Source: Billgrantia campisalis | GTDB taxonomy: Bacteria > Pseudomonadota > Gammaproteobacteria > Pseudomonadales > Halomonadaceae | Assembly (NCBI RefSeq): GCF_022341425.1 | Contig: NZ_JABFUC010000019.1 | Location: 1-64,000, forward strand | Direction of reading: 5' to 3' | Length of the DNA: 64,000 nucleotides | Part shown: in pieces, positions 42,625 to 51,825 of the stretch | Numbering within the stretch: position 1 is the stretch's first letter | Layout of the letters: every line of letters begins with the position of its first letter | Position numbers and translations under genes: made by a program | Notes under the pieces: model-generated | What the model was told of the DNA's origin: nothing | The model's database searches: none | The model's input: the letters and a program-made list of their open reading frames with translations, nothing else

Positions 42625-44169
42625 ATGCCGATCGATTCTCCGTCGACCACTATCGATGACGACAGCAACCAGACGGCTCCTGAGCTTCCCCCGTTGCCCG
42701 GCGACCTTCGCGACCGGCTGGCCCGCTGCCAGAGTCTGCCGAGCCTGCCCGCCGCCGCCGCGAGAGTGCTTGACCTCGCCCGGACGCAGGAGCCGCGCCT
42801 GGCCGACTTTGCCCGCGCCATCGAACAGGACCCGGCGCTGACGCTGCGCCTGCTCTCGCTGGCCAACAGCGCCTTCTATGCTCGCAACGGCCTCCAGGTC
42901 ACCACCTGCACAGCGGCCGTATCGCGCATCGGACTCGACGCCACCCTGGCAGCGGCGATGAGCTTCGGACTGCCCAGGCCAGGTGCCCGCCACATCCTGG
43001 ACTACGACTACCTGTGGCAGCGCGCCATCATTGCCGCGCTGGCCGGCCAGTATCTGGCACAGCGACTGAGCCCTGAGCACGCTGGCCGCGTCTTCACTAC
43101 GGCCCTGGTTCAGGATATCGGCATCATGGCGCTCGAAGCAGTGGACGGCGACGCTTACTGCCACGGTATTCCTGGGCTGCGCGACCACGGCGCCCTCATC
43201 CGGGCCGAGCGCGAGCGCTTCGGCTGCGACCATGCCCTGGTCGGGGCCTGGCTGGCCGCCAGTTGGGGCGTTCCCGACCACCTGGCGCAGGGTATCGCCG
43301 ATAGCCACGGCCCGCTGGAGGACCACGACATCTCGCGTCTCTGTCTGCGCCTCTCCTGCCGCATCGCCGAGGCCTGGCTCGCACCCGAACCGGCCAGGGC
43401 CATCAGCGATCTGCTGCACCAGCTCGCCTCGCTCGACACGCTGGAACCCAATCTGCTGACCGGCGTACTGCAGCAGCTCCAGGAGCGGCTACCCTCCACC
43501 GCCCGGCTGTTCGAGATCACCTGCCCGCCCAACATCGACGCCATTACGCTGCTCACCGAGGCCAAGCAGCTGCTTTTTGAACAGAACCTTCGGATCAGCC
43601 GCCACCTGGCCGAGCAGCAGACCAAGCTGGAAGCCCTCAACGCCAGCCACGTGGCCCTGGACAAGCAGACCCGTACCGACTCGCTGACCGGACTGGCCAA
43701 CCGCTCCTGGCTGGAAAAGCTGCTCGAGGTCCATTTCGATATCGCCAAGGCCAATCAACAGCCGCTGAGCGTGATGTTCATCGACCTGGACCACTTCAAG
43801 CGGATCAACGACGCCCACGGCCACCGCTTCGGTGACCGGGCCCTGATCCACTTTGCCGGCACCCTGAAACGCATGGTGCGCGGCAGCGATATCGCCGGCC
43901 GCTACGGCGGCGAGGAGTTTTTGGTGATCATGCCGCAAACCCGGCGCCACCAGGCCTACGTGCTGGCCGACCGGGTGCGCCAGCAGCTCTCGAAGGGCCC
44001 CCTGGCCCATGCCGGCGGGAAGCCGGTGCACGTCACCGCCTCCATCGGCATCGCCGCGCTGGAAGACGACGAGTTTGCCAACGTCGAGGCGCTCGTCGAC
44101 GCCGCCGATGAGGCCATGTACGTCATCAAACGCGGCGGCCGCGACGGCGTGGGGCTGTTTCATGACTGA
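42625..44169 (+). CDS. HDOD-GGDEF diguanylate cyclase
   Basis: This 514-residue cytoplasmic protein has an HDOD domain at about residues 20-220, a coiled-coil linker near 315-345 and a GGDEF domain at about 350-514. The active site reads GGEEF near residue 428, so cyclase activity is expected. Five residues before it is RGSD, a match to the RxxD product-inhibition site. HDOD domains are non-catalytic relatives of HD phosphohydrolases and act as sensing or scaffold modules. The ATG at 42625 has AGGAG five bases before it; a GTG six bases earlier overlaps it. It could supply c-di-GMP for the LapD receptor 16 kb away, but no link is visible. Confidence 0.92.
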   Translation: MPIDSPSTTIDDDSNQTAPELPPLPGDLRDRLARCQSLPSLPAAAARVLDLARTQEPRLADFARAIEQDPALTLRLLSLANSAFYARNGLQVTTCTAAVSRIGLDATLAAAMSFGLPRPGARHILDYDYLWQRAIIAALAGQYLAQRLSPEHAGRVFTTALVQDIGIMALEAVDGDAYCHGIPGLRDHGALIRAERERFGCDHALVGAWLAASWGVPDHLAQGIADSHGPLEDHDISRLCLRLSCRIAEAWLAPEPARAISDLLHQLASLDTLEPNLLTGVLQQLQERLPSTARLFEITCPPNIDAITLLTEAKQLLFEQNLRISRHLAEQQTKLEALNASHVALDKQTRTDSLTGLANRSWLEKLLEVHFDIAKANQQPLSVMFIDLDHFKRINDAHGHRFGDRALIHFAGTLKRMVRGSDIAGRYGGEEFLVIMPQTRRHQAYVLADRVRQQLSKGPLAHAGGKPVHVTASIGIAALEDDEFANVEALVDAADEAMYVIKRGGRDGVGLFHD

Positions 44170-44250
44170 TGAGCGGGAAGCACTTTTACGAAGTGCCGCC
44201 CGCCCCCAGCCATTTCCTATATTCCGGCCGGTATACTTACCCCCATCTGC

Positions 44251-44922
44251 CTATACTTCCCGCCCCTGCTCGACACGACGGCGCACCCAGGCGCCAATCA
44301 GCAGCAGTAGGGTCAGAGCCAGCAGCGGCAACACCACCTCGGGGGTAAGAGCGTCGTCCTTCTCCACCGCCTCCAGCGCGCCATGAATGGCGCTGGCATA
44401 GACGGCCCACTTGATTCCCAACCCAATCACGGCGGCAATCACGAAGGTGCGCAGCGGCAGGCGCCGCAGTCCGGCGGCGTAGTTGATAACCGAGTGGGGA
44501 AAGCCTGGCAGTACGCGCAGCGCGCACTGGGTGAGAAAGTCGCTACGCTTCTCCAACATACGCATGATCTTGCGGGTCAAGCCCTTGGGACTCCAGCGAT
44601 CGCCGACGCGGGCGGCCAGGTAGTAGGCGCCTAGGGCACCGCCCACGCTGCCGAGGATCAGCATCGGCGTGGCGACGTGGGGCGGATAGAAGGGCGCAAT
44701 CAGCCATAGCCCGATGCTGCCGGGAAGCCCGAATGCCAGGGTCACGGCCATGATCAGGATGACGCCGATCACGGTCGCCGGGTGATGGGACGCTTCCTCG
44801 GCCCAGTGCCTGATGGCGCTGAGATCCGGCGAGTGCCACATCCACAGGTAGCCGGCCATCAGCACGCTGGCACCGATGGCGACCCACCGCCAGCGCCAGC
44901 GAAGAGAGGTGTCCTGGTGCAT
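44251..44922 (-). CDS. TVP38/TMEM64 family membrane protein
   Basis: This 223-residue inner-membrane protein has about five helices. The SNARE-associated/DedA-like core includes FGLPGSIGLWLIAPFYP, GSVGGALGAYYLAARVGDRW and LRVLPGFPHSVINYAAGL, the last being the conserved F-P-x-x-N-Y-A-A-G pattern of TVP38 proteins. The family is linked to lipid scrambling or membrane homeostasis. The ATG at 44922 has AGGGA seven bases upstream; an upstream start at 44964 is less likely. A short membrane ORF precedes it on the same strand. Confidence 0.87.
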   Translation of the reverse strand: MHQDTSLRWRWRWVAIGASVLMAGYLWMWHSPDLSAIRHWAEEASHHPATVIGVILIMAVTLAFGLPGSIGLWLIAPFYPPHVATPMLILGSVGGALGAYYLAARVGDRWSPKGLTRKIMRMLEKRSDFLTQCALRVLPGFPHSVINYAAGLRRLPLRTFVIAAVIGLGIKWAVYASAIHGALEAVEKDDALTPEVVLPLLALTLLLLIGAWVRRRVEQGREV

Positions 44923-44998
44923 CGGGTATCCCTTGAGGCCCAAAGAAAGGGCACATGGTGCCACGAGCCCGGCCCGGGGTCACGCGCCGCCGACCACC

Positions 44999-45166
44999 TC
45001 AGGCCTCGAGGTCTCCTTCGGGTTTCGCTGCAAGCAGGTTGGCGGCACCGTCCGATGGCCCCTCTTCCCCCAGGCGTGGCATTGCCGCCACCCGACGATC
45101 CACATAGCGCAACAGCAACAGCTGCATGACCAGTACGGCCAGGCACCACATCAGGCCTTTCAGCAT
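44999..45166 (-). CDS. Small membrane protein, 55 residues, not recognised
   Basis: The open frame begins MLKGLMWCLAVLVMQLLLLR, a single hydrophobic helix, and continues with a polar tail of about 35 residues ending EGDLEA. GAGGAAA lies five to eight bases before the ATG at 45166-45164, a good ribosome site, and the frame ends with TGA 77 bases before the TVP38 gene. No family was recognised. Codon choice is GC-rich at third positions in the forward sense (CTG, GTG, GCC), which argues for real coding. It may be an inner-membrane or regulatory micropeptide. Confidence 0.5.
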   Translation of the reverse strand: MLKGLMWCLAVLVMQLLLLRYVDRRVAAMPRLGEEGPSDGAANLLAAKPEGDLEA

Positions 45167-45260
45167 GGCGATTTCCTCACGGAGGCCGGCAGCCTCGTCG
45201 TGCTGAGTCTAGCTGTAAACCGCGCGCCGCGATAGATAACGGCTTAACCGTTTGGCTCGC

Positions 45261-45671
45261 TCACAGCCGCGCCTGGACCCGCTCGAGAATCTCGCGGCTG
45301 ACCTTGTTGACCAGCGGCTTGGCGGCACGGGTAACGGCCTTCTCCACCAGCCGGTTGCGGATGACGTAGGTCAGGGTGAAGGCGACCTTGGTACCTCCAT
45401 CGACCGGGGTCAGGCGGTAGCAGCCCTGGTTGTGCACGCCCTCGAGCGACTCCCAGGCGAGGAGTTCCGGCGCCTGGCACTCGGTGATCTCGACATCGAA
45501 GGTCCAGTCCATGCCCACCGCATGGACATGCCAACGGTAGCGATCCCCGCCCAGTGGCTCGATCTCCCGGATCAGATCCGAATAGTCGACGAAGTCCTCG
45601 ACCCGCTCGAGCAGGGCGAACACCCGCTCGGGGGGCGCCTTGAGGATCGCGCTGTGTTCGATGGTGGCCAT
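45261..45671 (-). CDS. SRPBCC/START-like family protein
   Basis: This 136-residue protein fits a polyketide cyclase/START-like fold: IEHSAILKAPPERVFALLERVEDFVDY at the start, a beta-rich middle and a long C-terminal helix ending LVNKVSREILERVQARL. Such proteins bind hydrophobic ligands; the ubiquinone-binding COQ10/RatA group is a relative. GGGAG precedes the ATG. It lies downstream of the rpsA terminator in the place where many gammaproteobacteria carry ihfB. The ligand is unknown. Confidence 0.8.
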   Translation of the reverse strand: MATIEHSAILKAPPERVFALLERVEDFVDYSDLIREIEPLGGDRYRWHVHAVGMDWTFDVEITECQAPELLAWESLEGVHNQGCYRLTPVDGGTKVAFTLTYVIRNRLVEKAVTRAAKPLVNKVSREILERVQARL

Positions 45672-45776
45672 GGCGGCTCCCTGTGCTCCTCGACGGCGGA
45701 TGATGGGTCTTCAGGGGCAAGGGCACAAGGCTCTCCCCTGCGATACAAGTACCAGATTACGCGCGCTGTTTCATAC

Positions 45777-45808
45777 AAAAACGCCGCCCCATAACGGAGC
45801 GGCGTTTT
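45777..45808 (-). terminator. Rho-independent terminator of rpsA
   Basis: On the minus strand AAAACGCCGC pairs with GCGGCGTTTT around a 12-base loop and is followed by a T. It begins about 50 bases after the rpsA stop and closes the gyrA-rpsA side cluster. Confidence 0.85.
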
Positions 45809-45860
45809 CAAGCGGGGACTGGCAGGCGTCGGGCCGCCTAGAGCGGCCCGGCGATGCGAA

Positions 45861-47537
45861 TCAGTCCTGGCCCATCTGCTGCTTGATCAGGTCGCCGATG
45901 GTGGTCGGACCACCGCTCTCGGGCGCCTCTTCGCGCAGCTTCTTCAGGTTCTGACGGGTGTCGTCATGCTCCTTGGCCTTGATCGACAGGTTGATCTGAC
46001 GATTCTTGCGATCGACGCCGATGATGCGGGCCTCGACGCTGTCGCCTTCGTTCAGCACGTTGCGGGCATCTTCGACGCGGTCGGCGCTGATCTCGGAGGC
46101 CTTGAGCACGGCGATCACGTCGGTGGCCAGCTCGACCTGGGCTTCCTTGGCGTCGACTTCGATCACGCGGCCGCTGACGATGCTGCCCTTGTCGTTGACG
46201 GACAGGAACTCGGCCACCGGGTCGGTATCGAGCTGCTTGATACCCAGTGAAATGCGCTCGCGCTCCGGGTCGATGGAGAGGATAACGGCCTCGGCCTCAT
46301 CGCCCTTCTTGAAGCGGCGCACGGCTTCCTCGCCGGTTTCGGTCCAGGAGAGGTCGGAGAGGTGCACCAGACCGTCGATACCGCCTTCCAGACCGATGAA
46401 GATACCGAAGTCGGTGATCGACTTGATGGTACCGGACACACGGTCGCCCTTGTTGTACTGGGCGTTGAAGGTTTCCCACGGGTTGGCGGTGCACTGCTTG
46501 ATACCCAGCGAGATACGACGACGCTCTTCGTCGATGTCGAGGATCATGACATCCACTTCGTCGCCGATGTTGACGACCTTGGACGGGTGGATGTTCTTGT
46601 TGGTCCAGTCCATTTCGGAGACGTGAACCAGGCCCTCGACGCCCTCTTCCAGCTCGGCGAAGCAGCCGTAGTCGGTGAGGTTGGTGACGCGGGCGGTGAC
46701 GACGGTGTTCTCGGGGTAGCGATCCTTGATGTTGACCCAGGGATCTTCACCCAACTGCTTCAGACCCAGGGAGACACGGTTGCGCTCGCGGTCGAACTTC
46801 AGCACCTTGACGTTGATCTCGTCGCCCACGGCAACGATTTCGCTCGGATGCTTGATGCGCTTCCAGGCCATGTCGGTGATGTGCAGCAGGCCGTCGACGC
46901 CACCGAGGTCGACGAAGGCGCCGTAGTCGGTGAGGTTCTTGACGATACCCAGGATCTGCTGGCCTTCCTGCAGGGTGGCGAGCAGAGCCTCACGCTCGGC
47001 GCTGTTCTCGGCTTCGAGCACGGCGCGGCGGGACACGACCACGTTGTTACGCTTGGGGTCGAGCTTGATGACCTTGAAGTCGAGTTCCTTGTGCTCCAGG
47101 TGCGTGGTGTCGCGCACCGGACGCACGTCGACCAGGGAGCCGGGCAGGAAGGCGCGGATGGAGTCGATATCGACGGTGAAGCCACCCTTGACCTTGCCGT
47201 TGATCACGCCCTTGACGATCTCTTCCTTCTCGAAAGCGGCTTCCAGCACCTTCCAGGCTTCGGCGCGCTTGGCCTTCTCGCGAGACAGGCGGGTCTCACC
47301 GAAACCGTCCTCGACGGCTTCCAGGGCGACCTTGACTTCGTCGCCGACGCCAATGGTCAGTTCGCCATTGTCGTCGCGGAACTGCGCCGCGGGGATCTGT
47401 CCTTCGGACTTCAGGCCGGCATTGACGGTGACCCAGTCACCCTCGATGTCGACAACGGTCGCCACGACAATGGCGCCCGGTTCCATGTTGATGTCCTGAA
47501 GTGACTGTTCAAACAGTTCAGCAAAGCTTTCGCTCAT
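45861..47537 (-). CDS. rpsA: 30S ribosomal protein S1
   Basis: S1 binds mRNA at the 30S platform and is essential for initiation on many transcripts. This 558-residue protein starts MSESFAELFEQSL and has six S1/OB repeats, recognisable by the recurring DYGAFVDLGGVDGLLHITDM and DFGIFIGLEGGIDGLVHLSDL type segments. Length equals E. coli S1 (557). AGGA lies six bases before the ATG. It follows cmk, the usual cmk-rpsA order. The terminator and an SRPBCC gene, and not ihfB, are downstream. Confidence 0.97.
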   Translation of the reverse strand: MSESFAELFEQSLQDINMEPGAIVVATVVDIEGDWVTVNAGLKSEGQIPAAQFRDDNGELTIGVGDEVKVALEAVEDGFGETRLSREKAKRAEAWKVLEAAFEKEEIVKGVINGKVKGGFTVDIDSIRAFLPGSLVDVRPVRDTTHLEHKELDFKVIKLDPKRNNVVVSRRAVLEAENSAEREALLATLQEGQQILGIVKNLTDYGAFVDLGGVDGLLHITDMAWKRIKHPSEIVAVGDEINVKVLKFDRERNRVSLGLKQLGEDPWVNIKDRYPENTVVTARVTNLTDYGCFAELEEGVEGLVHVSEMDWTNKNIHPSKVVNIGDEVDVMILDIDEERRRISLGIKQCTANPWETFNAQYNKGDRVSGTIKSITDFGIFIGLEGGIDGLVHLSDLSWTETGEEAVRRFKKGDEAEAVILSIDPERERISLGIKQLDTDPVAEFLSVNDKGSIVSGRVIEVDAKEAQVELATDVIAVLKASEISADRVEDARNVLNEGDSVEARIIGVDRKNRQINLSIKAKEHDDTRQNLKKLREEAPESGGPTTIGDLIKQQMGQD

Positions 47538-47716
47538 GATGTTCCTACGTGATCAACGGTGTTGAGGCGTCGCCGCCTTCTCCGCACCACCAGCGAGTGC
47601 GGGCCTTATGTGCCAAGCCCCCGGGGATGTTAGCGCTGGTTGGACCTGGCCGGGCTTTCGGAAAAGGGTTGCCCGACCATGCCATGACATCCTGACGGGA
47701 GCGCCGCAAGGGAGAG

Positions 47717-48409
47717 TCAGGTGTCGCGAGTGAGGCCACGCTGGGCCAGCCACTCCGTCAACCGATCCACCACTTCCGGTATGCTCAGGCTCGTGGTGTC
47801 CAGCTCGAGGGCGTCATCGGCCGGTACGAGCGGGGCCACGCTGCGCTGCATGTCGCGTGCATCGCGCGCCTGAATCTCCTTTAAAAGACTCGATAGACTA
47901 GCATCCACCCCCGCTTCCTGCAACTGGAGGTGGCGCCGCCGGGCGCGCTCGGAGGCCGAGGCGGTGAGGAATACCTTGAGCGGCGCATCCTCGAACACCA
48001 CGGTGCCCATGTCGCGACCGTCGGCCACCAGCCCCGGCGCCTGGCGGAAGTCTCGCTGACGCTGCAGCAGCGCCTGGCGCACCGCCGGAAGAGACGCCAC
48101 TCGCGAGGCGGCGTCGCCCACCTGCTCGGTGCGGATCGCCCGGCTGACGTCATCGCCGTCGAGCAGCACGCGGGCACCCTCCTCTTCGGCGAGGAACACT
48201 ACGTCGAGGTCGGCGGCCAGCTCGGCCAGCGCCGTCTCATCGTCGAGCGACACCCCGCGGCGCTGGGCGGCCAAAGCCGTCAGGCGATAGAGCGCGCCGC
48301 TGTCGAGCAGATGCCAGCCCAGGCGCGCGGCGACCAGGCGACTGACGGTGCCCTTGCCGGCACCGCCGGGGCCGTCCACGGTAAGCACCGGAACCGTCGC
48401 CTCGCTCAT
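47717..48409 (-). CDS. cmk: Cytidylate kinase
   Basis: This 230-residue cytoplasmic kinase phosphorylates CMP and dCMP. The P-loop is GPGGAGKGT at residues 13-21, followed by ALYRLTALAA, GRDMGTVVFEDAPLKVFLTAS and RDARDMQRSVAPL, all standard for Cmk. Its ATG overlaps the stop of the tyrA-aroA gene by four bases. The 179-base gap to rpsA probably carries the rpsA promoter. Length fits the family (about 225-230). Confidence 0.96.
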   Translation of the reverse strand: MSEATVPVLTVDGPGGAGKGTVSRLVAARLGWHLLDSGALYRLTALAAQRRGVSLDDETALAELAADLDVVFLAEEEGARVLLDGDDVSRAIRTEQVGDAASRVASLPAVRQALLQRQRDFRQAPGLVADGRDMGTVVFEDAPLKVFLTASASERARRRHLQLQEAGVDASLSSLLKEIQARDARDMQRSVAPLVPADDALELDTTSLSIPEVVDRLTEWLAQRGLTRDT

Positions 48410-50706
48410 GACGCCTCCTTCTCGGTCTCCTGGGCAAGGCTCAGCCCCACCCGGCGCGCCAGGTCGATGAAGCCGGGGAAGGAGGTCGCCACGTTGGCGC
48501 AGTCATCGATGACGATCTCATCGCCGGCCCGCAGCGCGGCGATGGCGAACGCCATGGCGATGCGATGATCGCCCAGGCTATCGATATGCCCACCGCCGTA
48601 GCTTGCGCCCGCGGTCTTGCCGCTGCCCTGGATGTCGATGCCGTCCGGATAGAGGCTGTGCTCGACACCGATCTTGGCCAGGCCGTCGGCCATGGCCTGC
48701 AGGCGGTCGGACTCCTTGACCCGCAGCTCCTCGGCGCCGCGCAGTCGGGTGATGCCCTCGGCATTGGCCGCGGCAATGAACAGCGCCGGGAACTCGTCGA
48801 TGGCCAGCGGCACCTGAGCCTCGTCGATGTCGATCCCCTTGAGCGGCGTATAGCGCACGCGGATGTCGGCCACCGGCTCACCGCCGACTTCGGCCTGATT
48901 GGAGAGCTCGAGGTCGGCGCCCATGGCCTTGAGAATATTGATCACGCCGATACGCGTGGGGTTGATACCGACGTGCTCGAGGGTCAGGTCGGCCCCCGGG
49001 GTGATCGCCGCCGCCACCAGGAAGAAGGTCGCCGAGGAGATGTCCGAGGGTACGTCGATGGGCGCCGCGGTGAGGCTGCCCCCGCCGGCGAGCCAGCAGG
49101 TATCGCCGTCCCGGTGCACCCGGTAGCCGAACCCCTCGAGCATGCGCTCGGTATGGTCGCGAGTCGGCGCCGGCTCTCGCACCCGGGTCTCGCCCTCGGC
49201 GTAGAGGCCGGCGAGCAGCAGGCAGGATTTCACCTGGGCGCTGGCCATGGGCATGTTGTAGGCGATGCCCTTGAGCGCCTTGCCGCCCTTGATCTTGAGC
49301 GGTGGCCGACCGCCCTCGGCGGTGTCGATCTCGGCGCCCATCAGGCGCAGCGGATCGGCGACCCGGCCCATGGGACGCTTGGTCAACGACACATCGCCGG
49401 TCAACTCGGTGTCGAAGGCCTGGCCGGCCAGCAGGCCGGCAAACAGCCGCATGGCGGTGCCGGCATTGCCTACGTAGAGGGGGCCGGCAGGCGCTTTGAG
49501 GCCGCGCATGCCGACACCGTGAACGATCACCCGTCCCTGGTGCGGGCCTTCGATGGCCACACCCATCTCGCGAAAGGCCTGCAGGGTGGCCAGGCTGTCC
49601 TCGCCCTCGAGGAAGCCCTTCACCTCGGTGACGCCCTCGGCCAGCGCCCCGAGCATGATCGAACGATGGGAGATCGACTTGTCGCCGGGTACGCGGATGC
49701 GCCCGGTCACGCTGCCGCCGGGGCTCGCCCGGAAGCGCAGATTAGCTGATTGTTGCATATTATATTCCGCCTGATAGCTGGTCTGGTTCAGGAGAGTGTC
49801 GAAATAGTGCCGCGCGTGGCTGGCGCGGTCGAAGGTGGCCAGCAGGGCATCGCCGTCACCGCTCTCCACGGCCTGGCGCAGCCGGGCCACCCCGGCCTCG
49901 AAGTCGTCCAGGGAGGCGAGCACGGCATCACGGTTGGCGATGAAGATGTCGCGCCACATCACCGGGTCGCTGCCGGCGATACGGGTGAAGTCGCGAAAGC
50001 CCCCGGCGGCGTAACGGAAGATCTCCAGTCGCTCGTCCTGACGCGCCAGGGTATCCACCAGCGAGAAGGCCAGCAGGTGCGGCAGGTGACTGGTGCGGGC
50101 CAGCACCTGATCGTGGCGCGCCACGCCCATCTCCAGCACCTCGGCGCCGCAGGCCGCCCAGAGCGCCCGCACCCGGGCCACCGCCGCCGGGTCGGTCTCG
50201 GCGGCGGGGGTCAGGATCACCTTGTGGTTGACGTAGAGCCGCGGATTGGAGGCCGCCACGCCGCTCTTTTCGGAGCCAGCGATGGGATGGCCCAGCACCA
50301 GATTGGCCGGCAGGCGGCCGAAGACCCGGTGCGCGCAGTCGCGGATGGCCGCCTTGGTGCTGCCCACGTCGGTGATCACCACCCGCACATCGGCCGATGC
50401 CAGGCTCTCTGCCAGCTCGCCCATCACCGACTCCATGGCCAGCACCGGCACCGCCAGCACGATCAGCGTGGCCCCTTCCACCAGCGGGGTCAGCACCGTG
50501 CCACCGCGGTCGATCAGGCCCATCTCGATGCCGCGGGCGATCTCCTCGGCATCCGGGTCGCAGGCGATGATTTCGGCGGCTCGCTCGCCCTCCCCGAAAC
50601 CGGCCTCACGCAGTGCCGCGGCGAGCGAGCCGCCGATCAGCCCCAGGCCAACGATCAGGATACGCGGCTCGTCCACCCGGCATCCCGCCTGTAACGCTTG
50701 TCGCAT
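48406..50706 (-). CDS. Prephenate dehydrogenase/EPSP synthase fusion (TyrA-AroA)
   Basis: This 766-residue bifunctional protein joins two steps of aromatic amino acid synthesis. Residues 1 to about 316 are prephenate dehydrogenase, with the NAD site ILIVGLGLIGGS and family blocks GHPIAGSEKSG and YAAGGFRDFTRI. Residues from about 317 are 3-phosphoshikimate 1-carboxyvinyltransferase, with GDKSISHRS, GNAGTAMRLFAG, LTKRPMGR and RVKESDRLQ. The same fusion occurs in Pseudomonas. An internal ATG (codon 317) with GCGGAA eight bases upstream starts the AroA half. The gene begins three bases after the pheA stop. Confidence 0.96.
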   Translation of the reverse strand: MRQALQAGCRVDEPRILIVGLGLIGGSLAAALREAGFGEGERAAEIIACDPDAEEIARGIEMGLIDRGGTVLTPLVEGATLIVLAVPVLAMESVMGELAESLASADVRVVITDVGSTKAAIRDCAHRVFGRLPANLVLGHPIAGSEKSGVAASNPRLYVNHKVILTPAAETDPAAVARVRALWAACGAEVLEMGVARHDQVLARTSHLPHLLAFSLVDTLARQDERLEIFRYAAGGFRDFTRIAGSDPVMWRDIFIANRDAVLASLDDFEAGVARLRQAVESGDGDALLATFDRASHARHYFDTLLNQTSYQAEYNMQQSANLRFRASPGGSVTGRIRVPGDKSISHRSIMLGALAEGVTEVKGFLEGEDSLATLQAFREMGVAIEGPHQGRVIVHGVGMRGLKAPAGPLYVGNAGTAMRLFAGLLAGQAFDTELTGDVSLTKRPMGRVADPLRLMGAEIDTAEGGRPPLKIKGGKALKGIAYNMPMASAQVKSCLLLAGLYAEGETRVREPAPTRDHTERMLEGFGYRVHRDGDTCWLAGGGSLTAAPIDVPSDISSATFFLVAAAITPGADLTLEHVGINPTRIGVINILKAMGADLELSNQAEVGGEPVADIRVRYTPLKGIDIDEAQVPLAIDEFPALFIAAANAEGITRLRGAEELRVKESDRLQAMADGLAKIGVEHSLYPDGIDIQGSGKTAGASYGGGHIDSLGDHRIAMAFAIAALRAGDEIVIDDCANVATSFPGFIDLARRVGLSLAQETEKEAS

Positions 50707-50708
50707 GC

Positions 50709-51800
50709 CTAGAGCACACCCATCGGGTAGGAACCCAGCACCTTCAGCTCGGCGGCACGCAGGCGCACCTCCTCCAGCACGGCGGCGACCCGCGGCTCAT
50801 CGACGTGCCCCTTGAAGTCGATGAAGAAGACGTAGTTCCACACGCCGCTCCGCGAGGGCCGCGATTCCAGGCGGGTCAGGTCGATCTGGTGACGATGGAA
50901 GGGCTCCAGCAGGTCGTGCAGGGCGCCGGGCTGGTTGCGCATGGCCACCACCACCGAGGTCTTGTCCTCACCGGAGAGCGGCACATGCTGGCTGCCGATG
51001 ATCAGAAAGCGCGTGGAGTTGTCGGGGCGGTCCTCGATCTTCTCGGCGATCTTCTCCAGGCCATAGAGCTTGGCGGCCATGTCGCCGGCGATGGCGGCGC
51101 TGTGCCACTCGCCCTTGATCATCTTGGCGGCTTCGGCATTGGAAGAGACCGGCACCCGCTCGGCCCGCGGGAAGTGGGCATCGAGCCACTTGCGGCACTG
51201 GGCGAAGGACTGGGGGTGCGAGTAGATCCGCGAGACCTTGTCCCGGCGAGTGGTGTCGGAGATCAGCAGGTGGTGATGGATACGCAGCACCACCTCGCCG
51301 CAGATGCGGATCGAGGAGTCCATGAAGGAGTCCAGGGTATGGCTGATGACACCTTCGGTGGAGTTCTCCACCGGCACGACGCCGTAGTTGACGGCGCCCG
51401 CCTCCACTTCGCGGAAGACCTCGTCGATGGCCGCCATGGGCAGGCTCACCGCGCTCTCGCCGAAGTGCTTGAGCGCCGCCTGCTGGGTGAAGGTACCCTC
51501 GGGGCCCAGATAGGCCACCTTGATGGGCTGCTCCAGAGCCAGGCAGGCGGACATGATCTCGCGGAACAGTCGCGCCATCTCCTCGCTGTCCAGCGGACCG
51601 GTGTTGAGCTCCATGATGCGGCGCAGCACCTGGGCCTCGCGCTCGGGGCGGTAGAAGACCGCTCCCGGGTCGGTCTTGGTCTTCACCTCGGCGACCTGCT
51701 TGGCGCAGTCCGCCCGGGCGCTGATCAGCCTCAGGATCTCGTTGTCCAGGCTGTCGATACGCTCGCGCAGCGCATCCAGATCGATGGGGGTGTCGCTCAT
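50709..51800 (-). CDS. pheA: Chorismate mutase/prephenate dehydratase (P-protein)
   Basis: This 363-residue bifunctional enzyme makes phenylpyruvate from chorismate. An AroQ-type chorismate mutase occupies residues about 1-90 (ALRERIDSLDNEILRLISAR). Prephenate dehydratase follows, with YLGPEGTFTQQAAL and PVENSTEGVISHTLDSF. A C-terminal ACT domain with LTRLESRPSRSG is the phenylalanine-sensing site. It lies between serC and the tyrA-aroA fusion in a compact minus-strand operon. No leader peptide or attenuator was recognised upstream. Confidence 0.96.
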   Translation of the reverse strand: MSDTPIDLDALRERIDSLDNEILRLISARADCAKQVAEVKTKTDPGAVFYRPEREAQVLRRIMELNTGPLDSEEMARLFREIMSACLALEQPIKVAYLGPEGTFTQQAALKHFGESAVSLPMAAIDEVFREVEAGAVNYGVVPVENSTEGVISHTLDSFMDSSIRICGEVVLRIHHHLLISDTTRRDKVSRIYSHPQSFAQCRKWLDAHFPRAERVPVSSNAEAAKMIKGEWHSAAIAGDMAAKLYGLEKIAEKIEDRPDNSTRFLIIGSQHVPLSGEDKTSVVVAMRNQPGALHDLLEPFHRHQIDLTRLESRPSRSGVWNYVFFIDFKGHVDEPRVAAVLEEVRLRAAELKVLGSYPMGVL

Positions 51801-51825
51801 GGGTATCCCCTGCTTGGCAATGTGG

